64,000 nt of DNA from Setaria digitata (GCA_003640385.1 RCAB01000301.1:1-64000); one strand, 5' to 3'; shown: positions 38,643-50,800, counted from the stretch's first letter. Numbers and translations: made by a program. Notes: generated by a model not told the origin, from the letters alone.

Positions 38643-39738
38643 TTCTTTCGAGACCTAACGCTATTTTTTTGAGCTAAGAAATGATTTTCTGAAGAAAAAC
38701 TGGAGATTGCAACAAGCCTTTATAATCAAAAAATATTTCGACAGCATAGAGATAAATGAGAATTTCATGATACGGGGATCACAACGAACTAAGTGTTTTA
38801 TTGAGTTCCTTGTATGTGAAATACCAAAAGAAATAACCCATTTCAAAATTATCCAATTAGTGCAATATAAAAGGGAGCAGTTTTCCCTTAAACATATGCG
38901 GTGTCACGAAAAGCCGGGAAAAGAAACCATTCACTTCACTGATTACCAGTAAACAAAGATGCACGATAATACCCACTTCTAACTGTTTGAAAAATATTTT
39001 AGAAATATGGGACTATAATAATATACAATCGGCAGAGATGACAGTGATTAGGAAAGATTGAAAAATGTGATAGAAGACAGACAAAAGAATAAGCTATCGT
39101 TAAAGTCGTACAATCCTAGCAATAAGCTCAAGACTAACGGCAAATGGAGCATGGAAGGATGATAAGGAAGATGCGGGACAGGGATGAACAGGGACCAAAG
39201 CAAACATTTTATTCTTTCTGCTAAGCAATAAAAGTGAGCACTAAATCAGTAAGTGACACACTTGACCACCAAAAAGGTTAAAGGTCACGCGGAAGTTAAC
39301 ATGAAAAACGACATTGAACAGTGGTCGGAACCCAACACAATTAGTCTAACGATGGAATCTCTGAGAAACTGCCAAACGAATTGAAAGGTCAACTATTGTC
39401 TAAGTGAGACTTGGCGCGTTCAGAAATTCGCTACGAGTTCAATTTGCAATAAAATAGCATTATTGTAAGCTGATGCGGTACTACTCATAAAGTGAAGAAC
39501 AGAAATTGGCTGAGAGGGATAGATTTTGTAGCACGTAAAAAAAAAAAGTAACTTATCAGACTATCAAGCAGATCATTCCAAGTGATACGATATCAGCCTG
39601 CCGTTGAAAATGCCTCAGATTTGACAAATAATGAAATTTAGCTATGATATGAGAATGGAGTAGGTTGAAACAAATCACAAATGACAACAGAATTATCACT
39701 AAATCATTCGTTATTTCCAGTTCTTCCTTCGAACTTTC
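38643..39738. other. Upstream region of tail-anchored gene; one long open frame
   Basis: A plus-strand stop-free stretch of about 97 codons ends at 38952, but it has no ATG near its start and no clear splice chain; a few frames this long are expected by chance in the window. The rest is AT-rich and I see no other signal. The region should hold the promoter of the minus-strand gene starting at 38642. Confidence 0.45.
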
Positions 39739-40235
39739 ATGGCACCTGAAACAATCAGCAGAACTCTCACCTCTACGAAAATGTTTCAGCGCAAATCATT
39801 GACTTTGAAAATTCGATCATCAATAATCTTCACTTCTGAGAAGACTGAACGAAAGAAATTAGACCCTCATCGAATCAATAAGTCACTTTCATCTGTGCCA
39901 AAGAAAAAGACATATCTATCGGCCATGTAAGTGTAACCTTCAATTTTCTGCACATTTCCCCAGTTACTTATTGCATCGTCAACAGTTTCATTCTGGTTTG
40001 CTGGCATCATTTGACCTGTAAATCAGTGTCAAAGTTCATTTCAATATTTGTGGCGGTCTCCAGTTGAATGCCTTTAAAAATTGTCTTGTTGACCTTGTCT
40101 GATTTTCGCAATTGCTGCTTTTTGTGCTGGCGACTTCATCACTTCTTGCGATGGTTTGGGTCTTAGATCTTCCTGGAACTTGAATTTAGTGTTTTCATTT
40201 CAAATTTCAGTTTGCCTCTGAAATTTGACATTTAA
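39739..40235 (+). CDS. Possible small basic protein, antisense to the membrane protein gene
   Basis: An ATG at 39739 lies 18 nt after a strong TTTCCAG acceptor. The exon ends at 39926 before a strong GTAAGTG donor and joins in phase 2 to 40211-40235, after a TTTCAG acceptor, giving 70 basic residues (MAPETISRTLTSTKMFQRKS at the start, ending LPLKFDI). It overlaps the terminal exon of the minus-strand gene by 60 nt. There is only one junction and no recognised family, so chance is a real alternative. Confidence 0.25.
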
Positions 40236-40634
40236 AGGAAGCTAGTTAGTTCTATGACTTATTTGAAATATTAGTTAAGAGTAGTTTCTTTTCTCTTCTA
40301 ATGCCAAATCCATTTCGGATTCAAAAAATAAATGAACATTATAAACTTGTTTCTAAGTATACTGGACGAAGAATCCAATATGTCTTCTCATCTCAGACTA
40401 GGTCTAGAATATCACATTCTAAGCAGTATTAAGAATTCTTAATCTACTTACAGCCGAATCTTCTTCCTCAAGTGAATCTCTCTTGAAGCATGTAGTAGCT
40501 AGCAACACAGTTGTTCCAGTGATAATGCAAATTTGCAAGCAAATAAATGCAATTTTAATCATAATTGATAACAAAAGTATTGGTTCCATAAACTGATTCA
40601 TTTCTTTTGCCCTTGTAATACAGTGGTTGATCAT
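39867..40634 (-). CDS. Small single-pass membrane protein, unrecognised
   Basis: Exons 40634-40452, 40172-40094 and 40015-39867 join in phase (0, then 1) with TTCCAG and TTACAG acceptors and give 136 residues. The start ATG lies downstream of a CTGACAG acceptor at about 40667. After a short N-terminus there is one long hydrophobic stretch (about residues 19-50, ILLLSIMIKIAFICLQICII then TGTTVLLATTCF) that could span the membrane once or make a hairpin. The tail is charged (KRDSLEEEDSAEDLRPKP) and ends GTDESDLLIR. I recognise no family. A candidate antisense gene overlaps the last exon (39739-40235, +), and the two models should be tested together. Confidence 0.55.
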
Positions 40635-41542
40635 GATGGCGCAATTAAATCAACACTTTTGTACTGTCAGGAAAAGCAGAAAGACAGAATGTAGATCCAA
40701 TTATCAAAGGATATTTGTGAAATTCACAAGTCATACTTGAAATATATCCTGCAGAACTACCTCCACGGATTGTAATAAGAATCGTAAGTGATTGCAACCG
40801 CTTCTGCTGCCTCGATATTAAAGAACTTAATGAGAATTCATTGCATAGTCTTTTTGAACTCATCACATTTCATTCCTCCTATTTGCATATATTCTGTTAA
40901 CTAAACATTCTGTGTTCCCATTTTGCTCCATTTCAATCACAGTTCTCTTCCTCAAATCGATTCTGTATCAGAAAAATGTATTAGAAGGCATATTTATGTA
41001 TGAAGAAGACCCCTACGGGTAACAGTTTGTAACTATTAGTACGAAAGAAATTATTTTAATAATAAGCGAAATGGCTCCTTGACTCTGGTAATTAGTTAAT
41101 GAGTCTAAGTACTTCATGCTACGGACAAAGAAGAGTACAGGAGAATTGTCGACATCGTAATTTGTAATTTAGAATTTACCCATTTGCAACATACAGCGAG
41201 AAATTTGCTTCTGTATGACCGTTAAAAATTAATTAACGAGTCTTTTAAATCCATGCAAGCTACATTGTTGACCTGAATCCTTTGATTTTCAGAAATTGAA
41301 TGATTTCATAATATGGACCATTCCTAAATTAATTTCAAATTGTTTATTGCTCAATAGACGTAAAATAGAGGGCAGTCTTCCTCCACCTCTCACCCCTATT
41401 TGACCTATTTAATATCCTTTGTTTGTATCACATAACACCATACCTTACAAAATGTTTTCACACAAACTTCTCCCACCAAATTTATTGTTTTCGTCCTACT
41501 AAAAGTTATTTTTTTGTCGAAATTATAGAAAGCTTAGAAATA
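40635..41542. other. Divergent intergenic region
   Basis: About 0.9 kb between the minus-strand small membrane protein and the plus-strand acyltransferase, so likely the promoters of both. The 73-codon minus-strand open frame at 40645-40866 ends just upstream of the membrane protein start and cannot be joined to it in frame; I did not call it. Confidence 0.5.
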
Positions 41543-44500
41543 ATGCCAATTAGCATGGAACAGCAACGACAGAAACAGAACAAGGTCACAAATAAGCAAT
41601 TCCGAATGAAGCAATTCCAGGAACGTGAATCCGCTTTGACGTAAATTTCATTGAGATCGAATACATAAAATTAAATTTGAGTTGCGTGTGAATTTGCTAT
41701 TTGTATTGAATCATTCATTCAATACAGGACTGGAGCTTTTAGCTCAATAAAACCACTTGAAATTCCAATTTGCTAATCGCTAAACAAAATAACTTTATTT
41801 TGAATTTTTAGGTTACTTTTAGCACAATCGGATCTGTCATGCTTGAAGAATTTCTTCTGTGCCGTATTTTTCTTACTGTTTCTGAAGACGATATTTGAAG
41901 ATACTGTGCATCACCTGAAGTAAGTTGTTATTTAACTCATTAGCATGTTGACGTGTACGTGGCTCGTATCACGTCTGGTTTTTTTTTGCCTTATGAATAG
42001 ATAATGAAGTACCGCAAATATGTAAGTTTTGCCTTAGCGAGTTAGTTAACAGTTGTCTTTTATTTGCAGTCCAGTGCACCATTTATGGCTGGTAATGTGG
42101 AATTTCAAAAAATTATTTATAACTTTAATGTTTTGGAGTTTATTGGCAGGGAGCACATTGCTCATTTACTATAGCTTGCAATTTTGGGCCAGAATGCCTT
42201 GCAAAGCGGTAAGTCATTTAGTGTAGAACTTGGAAGAATTCTGGAATGTACAGCTTTTTTATAGACAACACTGTTAATAAGAACGATAAAGCAATCAATA
42301 ATTAGTAATTAATATCAATAGTTTTTAATAATTACACTTCCGATAAGATATCAGATTCATATCATTCACTCAGGAATCCCGGAAAGACTTCATCGTTTTG
42401 CTTTTACTCTACACGACATATTTATTCGGATTATTCTACTGCTCTATTCGATTCACGCTAATGATGCAACTCGAATGTGCTTGTACCTTTATTGTAACAT
42501 GTGAAAGTGTAAGAGTTGATTTCGTATCAGTGATGAAAGTGTCTAGGTATATGGATAATAATCGCTAGAAGGAGGGTGAGCATTAAATCCGTCTCACTTT
42601 GCGCCTGAAATTCCTTTGTGAAAGCAGCACGTAAAACAGTTACGTGAAATTACGTCGAAAAAAAGCAAATAAAACTCGAAGTTCATTTCAGACACGTATT
42701 TCGATGAAAGTTCATTCTTTCATACGTGAAGTATATTCATTAGCCATTCAATTAAAAATCAAAGCTTGTAAAACCGATCATCTGAAAGTAATGTTTTCAA
42801 TGAATCCTCAGTAGTTTTGAAAATTAGATAAAACTCGAGCATTATCACCGTGACGATATTTCCCGAAGATTATTCGTTTTTTTGAAGCTGAGCTTTTCTG
42901 TTCATCTTTTCATTAAGTTCTGTTGAGACATTCTTCAGCAGACTTCTCTGTATGAATTTAATTCAATAATTACAACTCTGATAATGCACACTTTCAGGAT
43001 GATGGTGTTCTGGAAAAATTTCCAACACTTAAGCAATATGTGTACTTCTTTTTCTGCCCCTCACTAGTCTTTCGTCAACATTATCCCAGGCTAGGCTTTT
43101 CATCCTAAATTAAAAAAGAAAATATGAAACAATTTCACATTCCGATCTTCTTCTTTGCTGTTTTTTTTTTTTTATTTTCCAGTATCACAACAAAAAGGTA
43201 GGAGATAGCTGCGAATGTTTCAGGTAGCTGTCAATCTATCGCAGTTAAAAATTGCATTAAAAGAAGCTTCTTAACTTTTAATCAATTAATTTAGGAATTC
43301 AAACTGCAATTGGCAAGTTGTAAGAAATTATGTATTAGAGATAATCATTATAATCTACTGCGTGAATCTTATTTTCATCCAGGTAAGTGACAGGAAATTA
43401 TTCCATTGGCTTTTCTATTCTTATTTGGCAATCATGCAATCCATCCTGAGCACAGGTTTCTGAATTTCAGATGATTCTACCTCGATTTGAGACGCAAGAC
43501 CTGTCTATCATACAATTTTCAGCAATTATCAGTGACATATTTGTTTCGATAATAGCTGGAGCACTCATTCTATTGTTGCTTTTTTACGGGCTTTTACATT
43601 GCTGGTTGAACATGTTTGCCGAATTGCTATGTTACTCAGATAGACAATTTTACCTGGTAATTAATATGTCAAGGTTTACTTATGCAGTAACAAGACTTGA
43701 TCAGAGAAGATTTATTCTTGAAAAAGAACAGTTCAAGAGGCTAGTGCTAGCGAATAAACTATTTCAGAATTGGTGGAGTTCGAAATCGATGGCTGAGTAC
43801 TATCGTTTCTGGAATTTGGTAGTCCATGAATGGCTGTATGCGTACGTTTACAGAGATATTTCACAGGCAAGTTGAAGAATATAGGAAACTTAATTAGACA
43901 GCTCAGATAATTAGCATGGTATGAAGTAGAAAAGTTAGAGAAATTGATTTTTTTTTTTTTTTTCTTTTTAATACATTTCAATTTTTAACAAAATTTTTTT
44001 TTTTTTTTTACAGTTGATAGGAGGAAATAAAGGACTTTTCGTTGCTCAAATTATGGTATTTTTCTTCTCATCTGTGTTCCATGAATATTGGTTTGGACTG
44101 GCACTGAGAATGTTCTATCCAGTCATATTCATTTTGTATTTCATTTTCGGAGGTGAATTGATCGGCATTATTTTCATTTCCCAAGAACAGAAAACAAGTA
44201 CCACTTGATCGTGATGTAAGACAAAATAGAAATAAGTTCTGTTTGCAAAGTTTCAAGTAAAAATTGCTAGCAAAACAGTACAAATGTATCATCTATACCT
44301 GTTAATCAACACTACTAGTCTATAGGCTCAGGGTAGTAAATTTATCGCTTTATCTTATCATATGATTGAATGGATCAATTGAAAAAGAATTGCAGGAATT
44401 TTCTATTCCATATCACAATTTATCACTTCCAAGAAAGTATGGAATATAATGATGTATGCAAATCTATTAATTGGTACTGGAATGTTTGTATCATTTTACA

Positions 44501-44607
44501 GTCAGGAATGGTATGCTAGGCAACGTTGTGTTCCGTACTTCCAGAACTCTACACTCGACTTTTTCGTACCTCGACATTGGTTTTGCAAGAAGCAAATTGA
44601 TCCATGA
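41543..44607 (+). CDS. Sterol O-acyltransferase (ACAT/SOAT), MBOAT family
   Basis: An endoplasmic reticulum multi-pass enzyme that esterifies sterols with fatty acyl-CoA for storage. Exons: 41543-41640, 41812-41919, 42070-42208, 42374-42508, 42692-42787, 42998-43089, 43295-43382, 43471-43656, 43768-43866, 44014-44152, 44396-44607; about 463 residues. Family landmarks: LKQYVYFFFCPSLVFRQHYPR, LHCWLNMFAELL, the FYxDWWN-type motif read here as FYLNWWSS (about 312-319), EYYRFWNLVVHEWLYAYVYRD, the catalytic His in VFHEYWF (about H370), and near the end FYSQEWYARQRC with FFVPRHWFC. These align with SOAT better than DGAT1. Two introns begin with GC (after 43089 and 43866), and the intron 43657-43767 is stop-free and in frame. 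The motif carries N for D and S for N, so activity or substrate could differ. Confidence 0.93.
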
Positions 44608-45764
44608 TTAAAAAATCATTTTTTTTTTTTTTAATTTTAATCATCTGATGTCAAATATAATGGGTAAACACTGGTATAGTTCATATTTAGTTTATCTAAG
44701 CAAAGGAATCTGTAAACTTTCGATTTTCTCTTCTGATTGAAATCCATTTGAAGCTAGAAGATGAAATCTTCCTAATTCTATTTTTATGAATTCTTTCCAT
44801 TCTATGCTGATAGAGGAGATAGTTTCGAGAGAGAGTACCTTTGATGAATGGTAGCAGATAGACAAATGACAATGTATCAGTGCTCGTATTTAGTGAAATG
44901 ATAAATGATAAAATACTAAACAAAAAAAAATCTGACCGCTCAATTTACACATTTCTATCATTGGGAATCCAAAAAAAAAAATCAATTTTGACCATCAAAA
45001 TGCTTCCATATAATTTAATGAATTGTTCGAAATTTAGTCTCAAATTAGTCGTTCTTTAACTAACAAGCTGAAAATTTTTAGATAAAGCAGTATTGTTCTT
45101 GTGATTGATATTTCGAATCACCTGGGTAAATTACTCCTAGCATTACTTGGACAGAAAACGATTCTAGCTTTTCCTACCAAACATCAAGTATAACAACTAA
45201 GTCTGAAAAAAGTTGCAAGAAAAAAATTGACTATATCTAGAAGCTACGCTAAACAGTGCCATCGGTCTTTTCAGATTCCACATGTCGTCGTCAATGTATC
45301 TACTCGTCCATATTTTTAACATTTTTCTCGATAGTAATGCAACATTAGCTTTTACCTAAAATGTAAGGAATGTATTCTCGAAAAAGAAAAGTGAAAAAAA
45401 GAGAAACTTATATATCTCTGACGGACGGCCAAATGATTCGTCCATAAAGTTTCTTGGATCCGAATTTATTTATCAGCATTTCCGAATCTCAGCACTTCAT
45501 TTCATGCTCATTTGAAAGTTGCGCTTTCTTTGACGTCCTGGCATGAAGAAAGTAAAAATCCATTAAAAATAAATTGGAAATTTTTTGTCTAGAAAATAAT
45601 TTGCTTTGCAAAATGCGTCTTGAATTTTGACGGTTGTTTCACATAAAGAAAAATGAAAACTATAAAATGCTGATCATTTCTATGATTAAATCAGGGCACG
45701 AGACAGTCGACTACAAGAGTAGGTGTTGATTTGTATCCTAGAAAGGTGTGTACAGGTATCAGTA
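44608..45764. other. Spacer between acyltransferase and small membrane protein
   Basis: AT-rich, with no supported gene. The minus-strand open frame at 44696-44923 uses a non-ATG start and has no matching exon. The 3' UTR of the acyltransferase should lie in the first part. Confidence 0.5.
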
Positions 45765-46301
45765 ATGGCGAATGATATTTACGCAGCAATTGTACCAATC
45801 GATTCAACCGTAAGTTTGGAAGAAATTAGTGAAATGAGTGAAAAATTATTTCTTAATTTCATTTTCCCACTGCTTATCGATTTCAAGATAATAACCATTC
45901 ACTAAATAATAGCAATTCTAAATATTATCATTTCCAATTGGGTACAGAAATAATTATTTTTCCAAATACATCATTTATCAGTAGATGTTGGCATGTGCTG
46001 CTATTATCATATCAATAGCATTAGGAGTACAGCTGATTACGCAGCTCTATAGATTGCGAATTGTGTTGTCAAAGGAGAGAAAAAGGAAGACTGATAAAAT
46101 ACCATTTCTTTTGAGAGATTTGAATGACCTTGGAAAGGTACTAATACTTTTAAATTTTATGCAAGTTTTTTCAAATTCAAAAATATTCCTTCGTATCGTG
46201 TACTGTATTTATTAAATCTTTTTCAAAAGACGGTTCGTTGTCGAACAACTGGACATTCATCTTGGAACTCTGCTGGAAACTACACAAAACACCGAAAATA
46301 A
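45765..46301 (+). CDS. Small single-pass membrane protein, 89 residues, unrecognised
   Basis: Exons 45765-45809, 45985-46137 and 46230-46301 are all phase 0. The ATG follows a TACAG acceptor by about nine bases, as in trans-spliced genes. The product has a short N-terminus (MANDIYAAIVPIDST), one hydrophobic segment (MLACAAIIISIALGVQLITQ), then a strongly basic region (RLRIVLSKERKRKTDK) and a polar C-terminus (TVRCRTTGHSSWNSAGNY). The charge pattern suggests an N-out, C-in single span. I recognise no family. It sits between the acyltransferase and the patched-related gene on the same strand. Confidence 0.5.
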
Positions 46302-46621
46302 TCTTAAGAATCTTTTCTCTTCCTTTTCACTAATTTAAAGAGTAATATGTATCTTTATCAGTCATAGCTGAAATGTAATAACGATAAAGCCCCGAGTATG
46401 TAAACTAGAAAATTTTACGTATTTTTTGGCAGTTCTAAGATGTATATTGTTTGTTTTTCCTTTGATTTCGCATTAAACTATTTAAACAAATTTTTAATAA
46501 TTTTAAAATAATTTTAATATAAAAAAAGGAGTTTATGGCAAATTTCAAAGATTATTTGTGGCTTACAATGAAAAGGAATGGTCAGATTGTCTGGTAGGAA
46601 TGACAGTTTATGAAAAAGTTA

Positions 46622-46978
46622 TCAGTAAACTAATTTTTTAGAAGGTTCATTTCTTTTCTTTTCAAAAGTGATCTGATCAATGAATTTGAAATAGATCATT
46701 ATGATTTCAAAATATCGTTGCTTTAAATGGCAAAATTATAGCACTATATTTAATGAAAAATGCTTTTTTTTGCAATATACAGAAGTATTCTTACAAACAA
46801 ATAATATGCAATTATTTTAGCATCATGTTCCATTCTTTGAATGAATGTTTTTAAATCGATAATCGATACCTTGATCGGTTCGAGGGAGTTGTCTGCAACG
46901 GTCTGCCTTTTAGATCTTTTATTATCAGTCTTATCTAAGTGATAAGTTTTTATTCTTGTAACTTTGCGCGTTGAAGAT
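46622..46978 (-). CDS. Partial unrecognised gene (last two exons)
   Basis: A terminal exon 46672-46622 (ITFEKKRNEPSKKLVY and stop) follows a GATCAG acceptor. It joins in phase 0 to an exon that ends at 46795 before a good GTAAGA donor and reads back to about 46978 (TYHLDKTDNKRSKRQTVADN, then DLKTFIQRMEHDAKIIAYYL). The 5' limit of that exon and all upstream exons are unresolved; candidate acceptors are at about 46968 and 46961. The product is charged with a KRSKR cluster. There is one junction only. Confidence 0.33.
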
Positions 46979-47865
46979 ATACAATAAAGCAATCAAACAA
47001 TGAAATGAATAAAAACTTTAATAGAAATCCAATGTGTGCAAGCAACACTTTCAGTTAAACTTCAGAATTAAATTCTTATCAAAATTAATTCCGAAAAAAG
47101 TTGCCGAAACTTTCCATCCAATGTAAAATTCGCCTTTAGCTTAACAGACACCAGTTTCGTTACAACAATGTTTTCTCAGATATCACAATGGACGACGACG
47201 TAGTTTGCGTTGAACAACAGAATGAAAAGATCGACAAAAGGACTACAGGATGTTCGAGTCGGAAATGTTACGTCGGCGTAGTAATTACGGGCAGTTAGAA
47301 AGGATTAATAAATCGAAGGAGGGTGACAATCTTAAACGAACGGAATTTTTGACATCAACTTGAACAAATAGAAAGGGTGTGACAATCCGAAAGGAATAAA
47401 ATTTTTGAAATCAACTTAGAAAAGTGGTCAAAACACCATGTCCTCTCTCAACTCTTCACTATTACCGATCGACGAACCAATCGAGCGAACTATTATCTTA
47501 TTACCGACGCTGACAACTACAACTATTCTATCATCATTATCATTATCAACGTCTGATAATATCAATACTGATCATTCTTCAATATAACATTTTTTTTTTT
47601 TCAATTTTTGATTCTTATAAACTGAACTTTTTATCCAGCATCTTCTTTCGCTTAGTGCTAATTTGCAGATAATGCAATTCACAATTTGACTGATCATTCT
47701 GTTCGTACCGGGAAAAAAGTAACGCGATACATTTCCACATTATTATCTTCATAGATTTAATTAAAATTTTACAAATTTAAGGATGGTTGCTTTTATTTTG
47801 ATGATAACGTATTGATAGTTAAAGATTCCGGTATATTCGGTGTATTTTTCACGGTATTACAGGAT
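46979..47865. other. Upstream region of the patched-related gene
   Basis: An ATG at 47189, eight bases after a TCTCAG acceptor, opens a 35-codon frame (MDDDVVCVEQQNEKIDKRTT at the start). From about 47782 the frame leading into the patched-related start at 47866 is open. These could make an alternative N-terminus, but the simpler start at 47866 is preferred. No other gene is seen. Confidence 0.4.
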
Positions 47866-50800
47866 ATGAAACACTTGGGAAGTTACGGCAAAAAATTCGA
47901 GGAGCTCTTTATTAAGGGTTTTTATTATCATGGCTTTCTGGTAGGCCGTTATCCGGGAAGATTCCTAGCTGGTTCACTAATACTGACACTGATTTGTACA
48001 ACAGGACTACCGGCTCTACAAATCAACTTAGATCTCTACAAATTATTTGTTCCGTTTGATGCTCCAGTACGAAAAGAATTTGAGAGGTTTTCAGAATTTT
48101 TGCTTTTCTTTTTATTCACGAATAATACGAATGGCTGAGGAATTAGTTTTTGAAGGAAATTTCTAGGATAAGATAAGAAAGACGTAAAAAACAGATCTGA
48201 CAAGTAGCACCTGTTATCAGTTTTAAAAATTAAAATTTGGAAATGCTAAAAAAAAAAGTTAAAAATTAAATTTTCCGCTGTATGATAAAATTATTTAAAA
48301 TTAACATAGTACTTTCTTTCTTAAATAAAACTTTGCGCACACATTAAGAGGGTTCAATTCATTTCCATTGTTCTGTGTTGATTATGTATTTTCTAGTTCT
48401 TTTTTGAACTTTCCTCTTTTTTTTTCATTATTTCGGAAACTCAATAGTGGTAGCAGAAACCTGTTCATATTTTTCTGATCAAATAAAATCTTCGGAAATC
48501 ATTCAGATTAACAATTTTTAACAATTTGCCGCAGGGTGTACTGGAGCCTAAACACACTAATCGAGTCAAAAGACAGCTTGATAGCCTGAAGGGTTGGTTA
48601 TTTCATTTTTAATATAATTTATTTTTTAGCTTTTCATTTTTTTTTCTTTTAAATAATCACTAAAAAAATATCAAATTTCAATAATTGCATTCACATATAT
48701 TCAATTTTACATATATAATTGCATACGTAGTAATTATATGCATTAAATTGGTGGTAAATTGAAGTTCATTTTTTAATTGAACTGTAAAAATCACATTTTC
48801 TCTCATTTTATTTTTTATCCAAATTTCTAATTGAAGGAAGTGTAAGGTTAGCATTGATGGACAAAAATATCTCCATTTTGTTATCAGTTATCAGTAGAAA
48901 TCTGAAAGCTTGCTACATTTTCCATTTCTTTTTCTTTTTGCCTCCTTCTACCTTATTTTTAATAGACATATCAAAACTTCTCAGAAGGTCATAGCTTTCT
49001 TCCTTGATTCCTTTTCAAATATGATCATTCCAGCTACTGTATTTCCAGATCCTATCCGTATTGATGTTATCCGATTTTACGTAATACACGAGGAAAACGC
49101 TAATTTGTTAGAATCACACACACTACGTAGAATCTATCGTTATACCATTGAAGTTATGAATACTACAGCTGAATTCAATGGTAAAATCTATCGATTTGAG
49201 GATTTCTGTCAGAAAGACTACAAAGCACAGGTAAGTTAGATGCTTACTAAATATTCTCAAGGCTAAGTTTTCATTCTAACTTTTTGATAGGCTAAAATCT
49301 TTGCCTCATCTAATTTCCTATATTCTGTCCAGTAATTCAGTTTACTGGAATGTTGCCGCTTATGATAAAACTAAATATTAATATTCTTTAGCTTGAAATA
49401 GCATCCATTGGAAAATAAAACATAACATTCTTTGCACAGTTTAGAAGTGCTCAAATGAATTAAATATTTGGCTGAAGTACGCAGAAGTACTCTTTCAAGA
49501 TGGCAATGGTAATTCAAATCCAAATTTGCAACTTTCATATCCAGTTATGTATTTATTCAATCAGCCCAAGGATGTTGGCCAGGTGCATAATTTTATTTAC
49601 TAATTTAGACAATACCATTTTTGTCATTGGCTTTATTCCCGATCCTTCAGGTAATTTATGGAGTTAATGTAACGGGCCGGAAGCGTGAAATAAGCAGTGC
49701 AAAAGTACTTACAATACATTGGTATATCAATTTCAAAAGTTCACCTGAAAAAGAAAAAGCTTATGTGGCTTTTCGTCGCGAACTAGACAAATTCTGGCTC
49801 TCAAAAAAGAACGAATCCAAGCTTAATTTCATCTCACAAAAGTGAGTTTCCAAGTTTTTCCTGTTATCTCACACATTCCGAATTGTTCGTTCGATTTTTA
49901 ATCCATTCATTTTCCTTTCAGTGCTATGCATTTTTCGATCAGTTTCACTTTTGCATTTCATCAATTTACCCAGTCATTTCCATCCAGTACCATTCCTATA
50001 CATTTCATTGCTACCTGAGGCATTTCCATTTGCATGTTAAAGCTTTAAAATTATTCAAATTTTACAGTGATAAAGCAATGAATGATGAAATGCTATTGAT
50101 TATCGAAGCAGCATTACCATTTGCTGCTGTAGTATCCTTGCAATTAATGCTTTTTGTTATACTTTCAAACTATTCCACGGATATCACCAAGTAACAAATT
50201 TACTCTCCTTTTTTTTTTTGGCTATCAAAAGACAGAATAGAAGTTCCATGGATTCTAAGCCTTTTCTAGTCTCTCCACTCGCACTTTCTTATTTCAGAGT
50301 TAAGTTGCGAGATCTGGTCTCCCACTAATATAGTCAAGAATATTATTTCAGATATCAGATTGCTTTCTTAGGATAGAATGCGTAGGAGAAGTATTGTAGA
50401 TTAATCTTTTGGTCTGCAAATCTTCATAAAATTTGTAATTAGAAGAATAAATGAATGAAGCAAGCGAAAAGTGTTCGCTTAATTCGAGAATATTGACAAC
50501 AATTATGAATGGAGAAATCTCAAAAAGTTCTTACATTCGACATTTAATTTTTATGCTACTGCTCTCGACTATCTAATTACCATCAGAAGAAGAAAATACC
50601 AAAATTCCCAAAATATTCTTGTCTGTACTGGGGAAATTATTGCCACAACTTGGCCAATTTTTTCCCAGCAGAACTGAAAAGATAAAAAAGAAAATAACAA
50701 AAAGATCCATGAAGAAATCAAAATGATATCGGTATCGGTATCGCTATCAGTCTATCAGTTCTACATCGCATAAACAAACTCGAGTGCACCTTTTCTGAGA

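Noticed and set aside
38650..38952. Plus-strand open stretch of about 97 codons
   Set aside because: It has no ATG near the start and no splice chain; a few stop-free runs this long are expected by chance in 64 kb.
43183..43197. 15-nt microexon in the acyltransferase
   Set aside because: It fits the phase, but leaving it out restores the conserved YPR and the spacing to the next tryptophan seen in SOAT proteins.
44696..44923. 75-codon minus-strand frame after the acyltransferase
   Set aside because: It starts at a non-ATG codon, has no phase-matched exons, and probably lies in the 3' UTR region.
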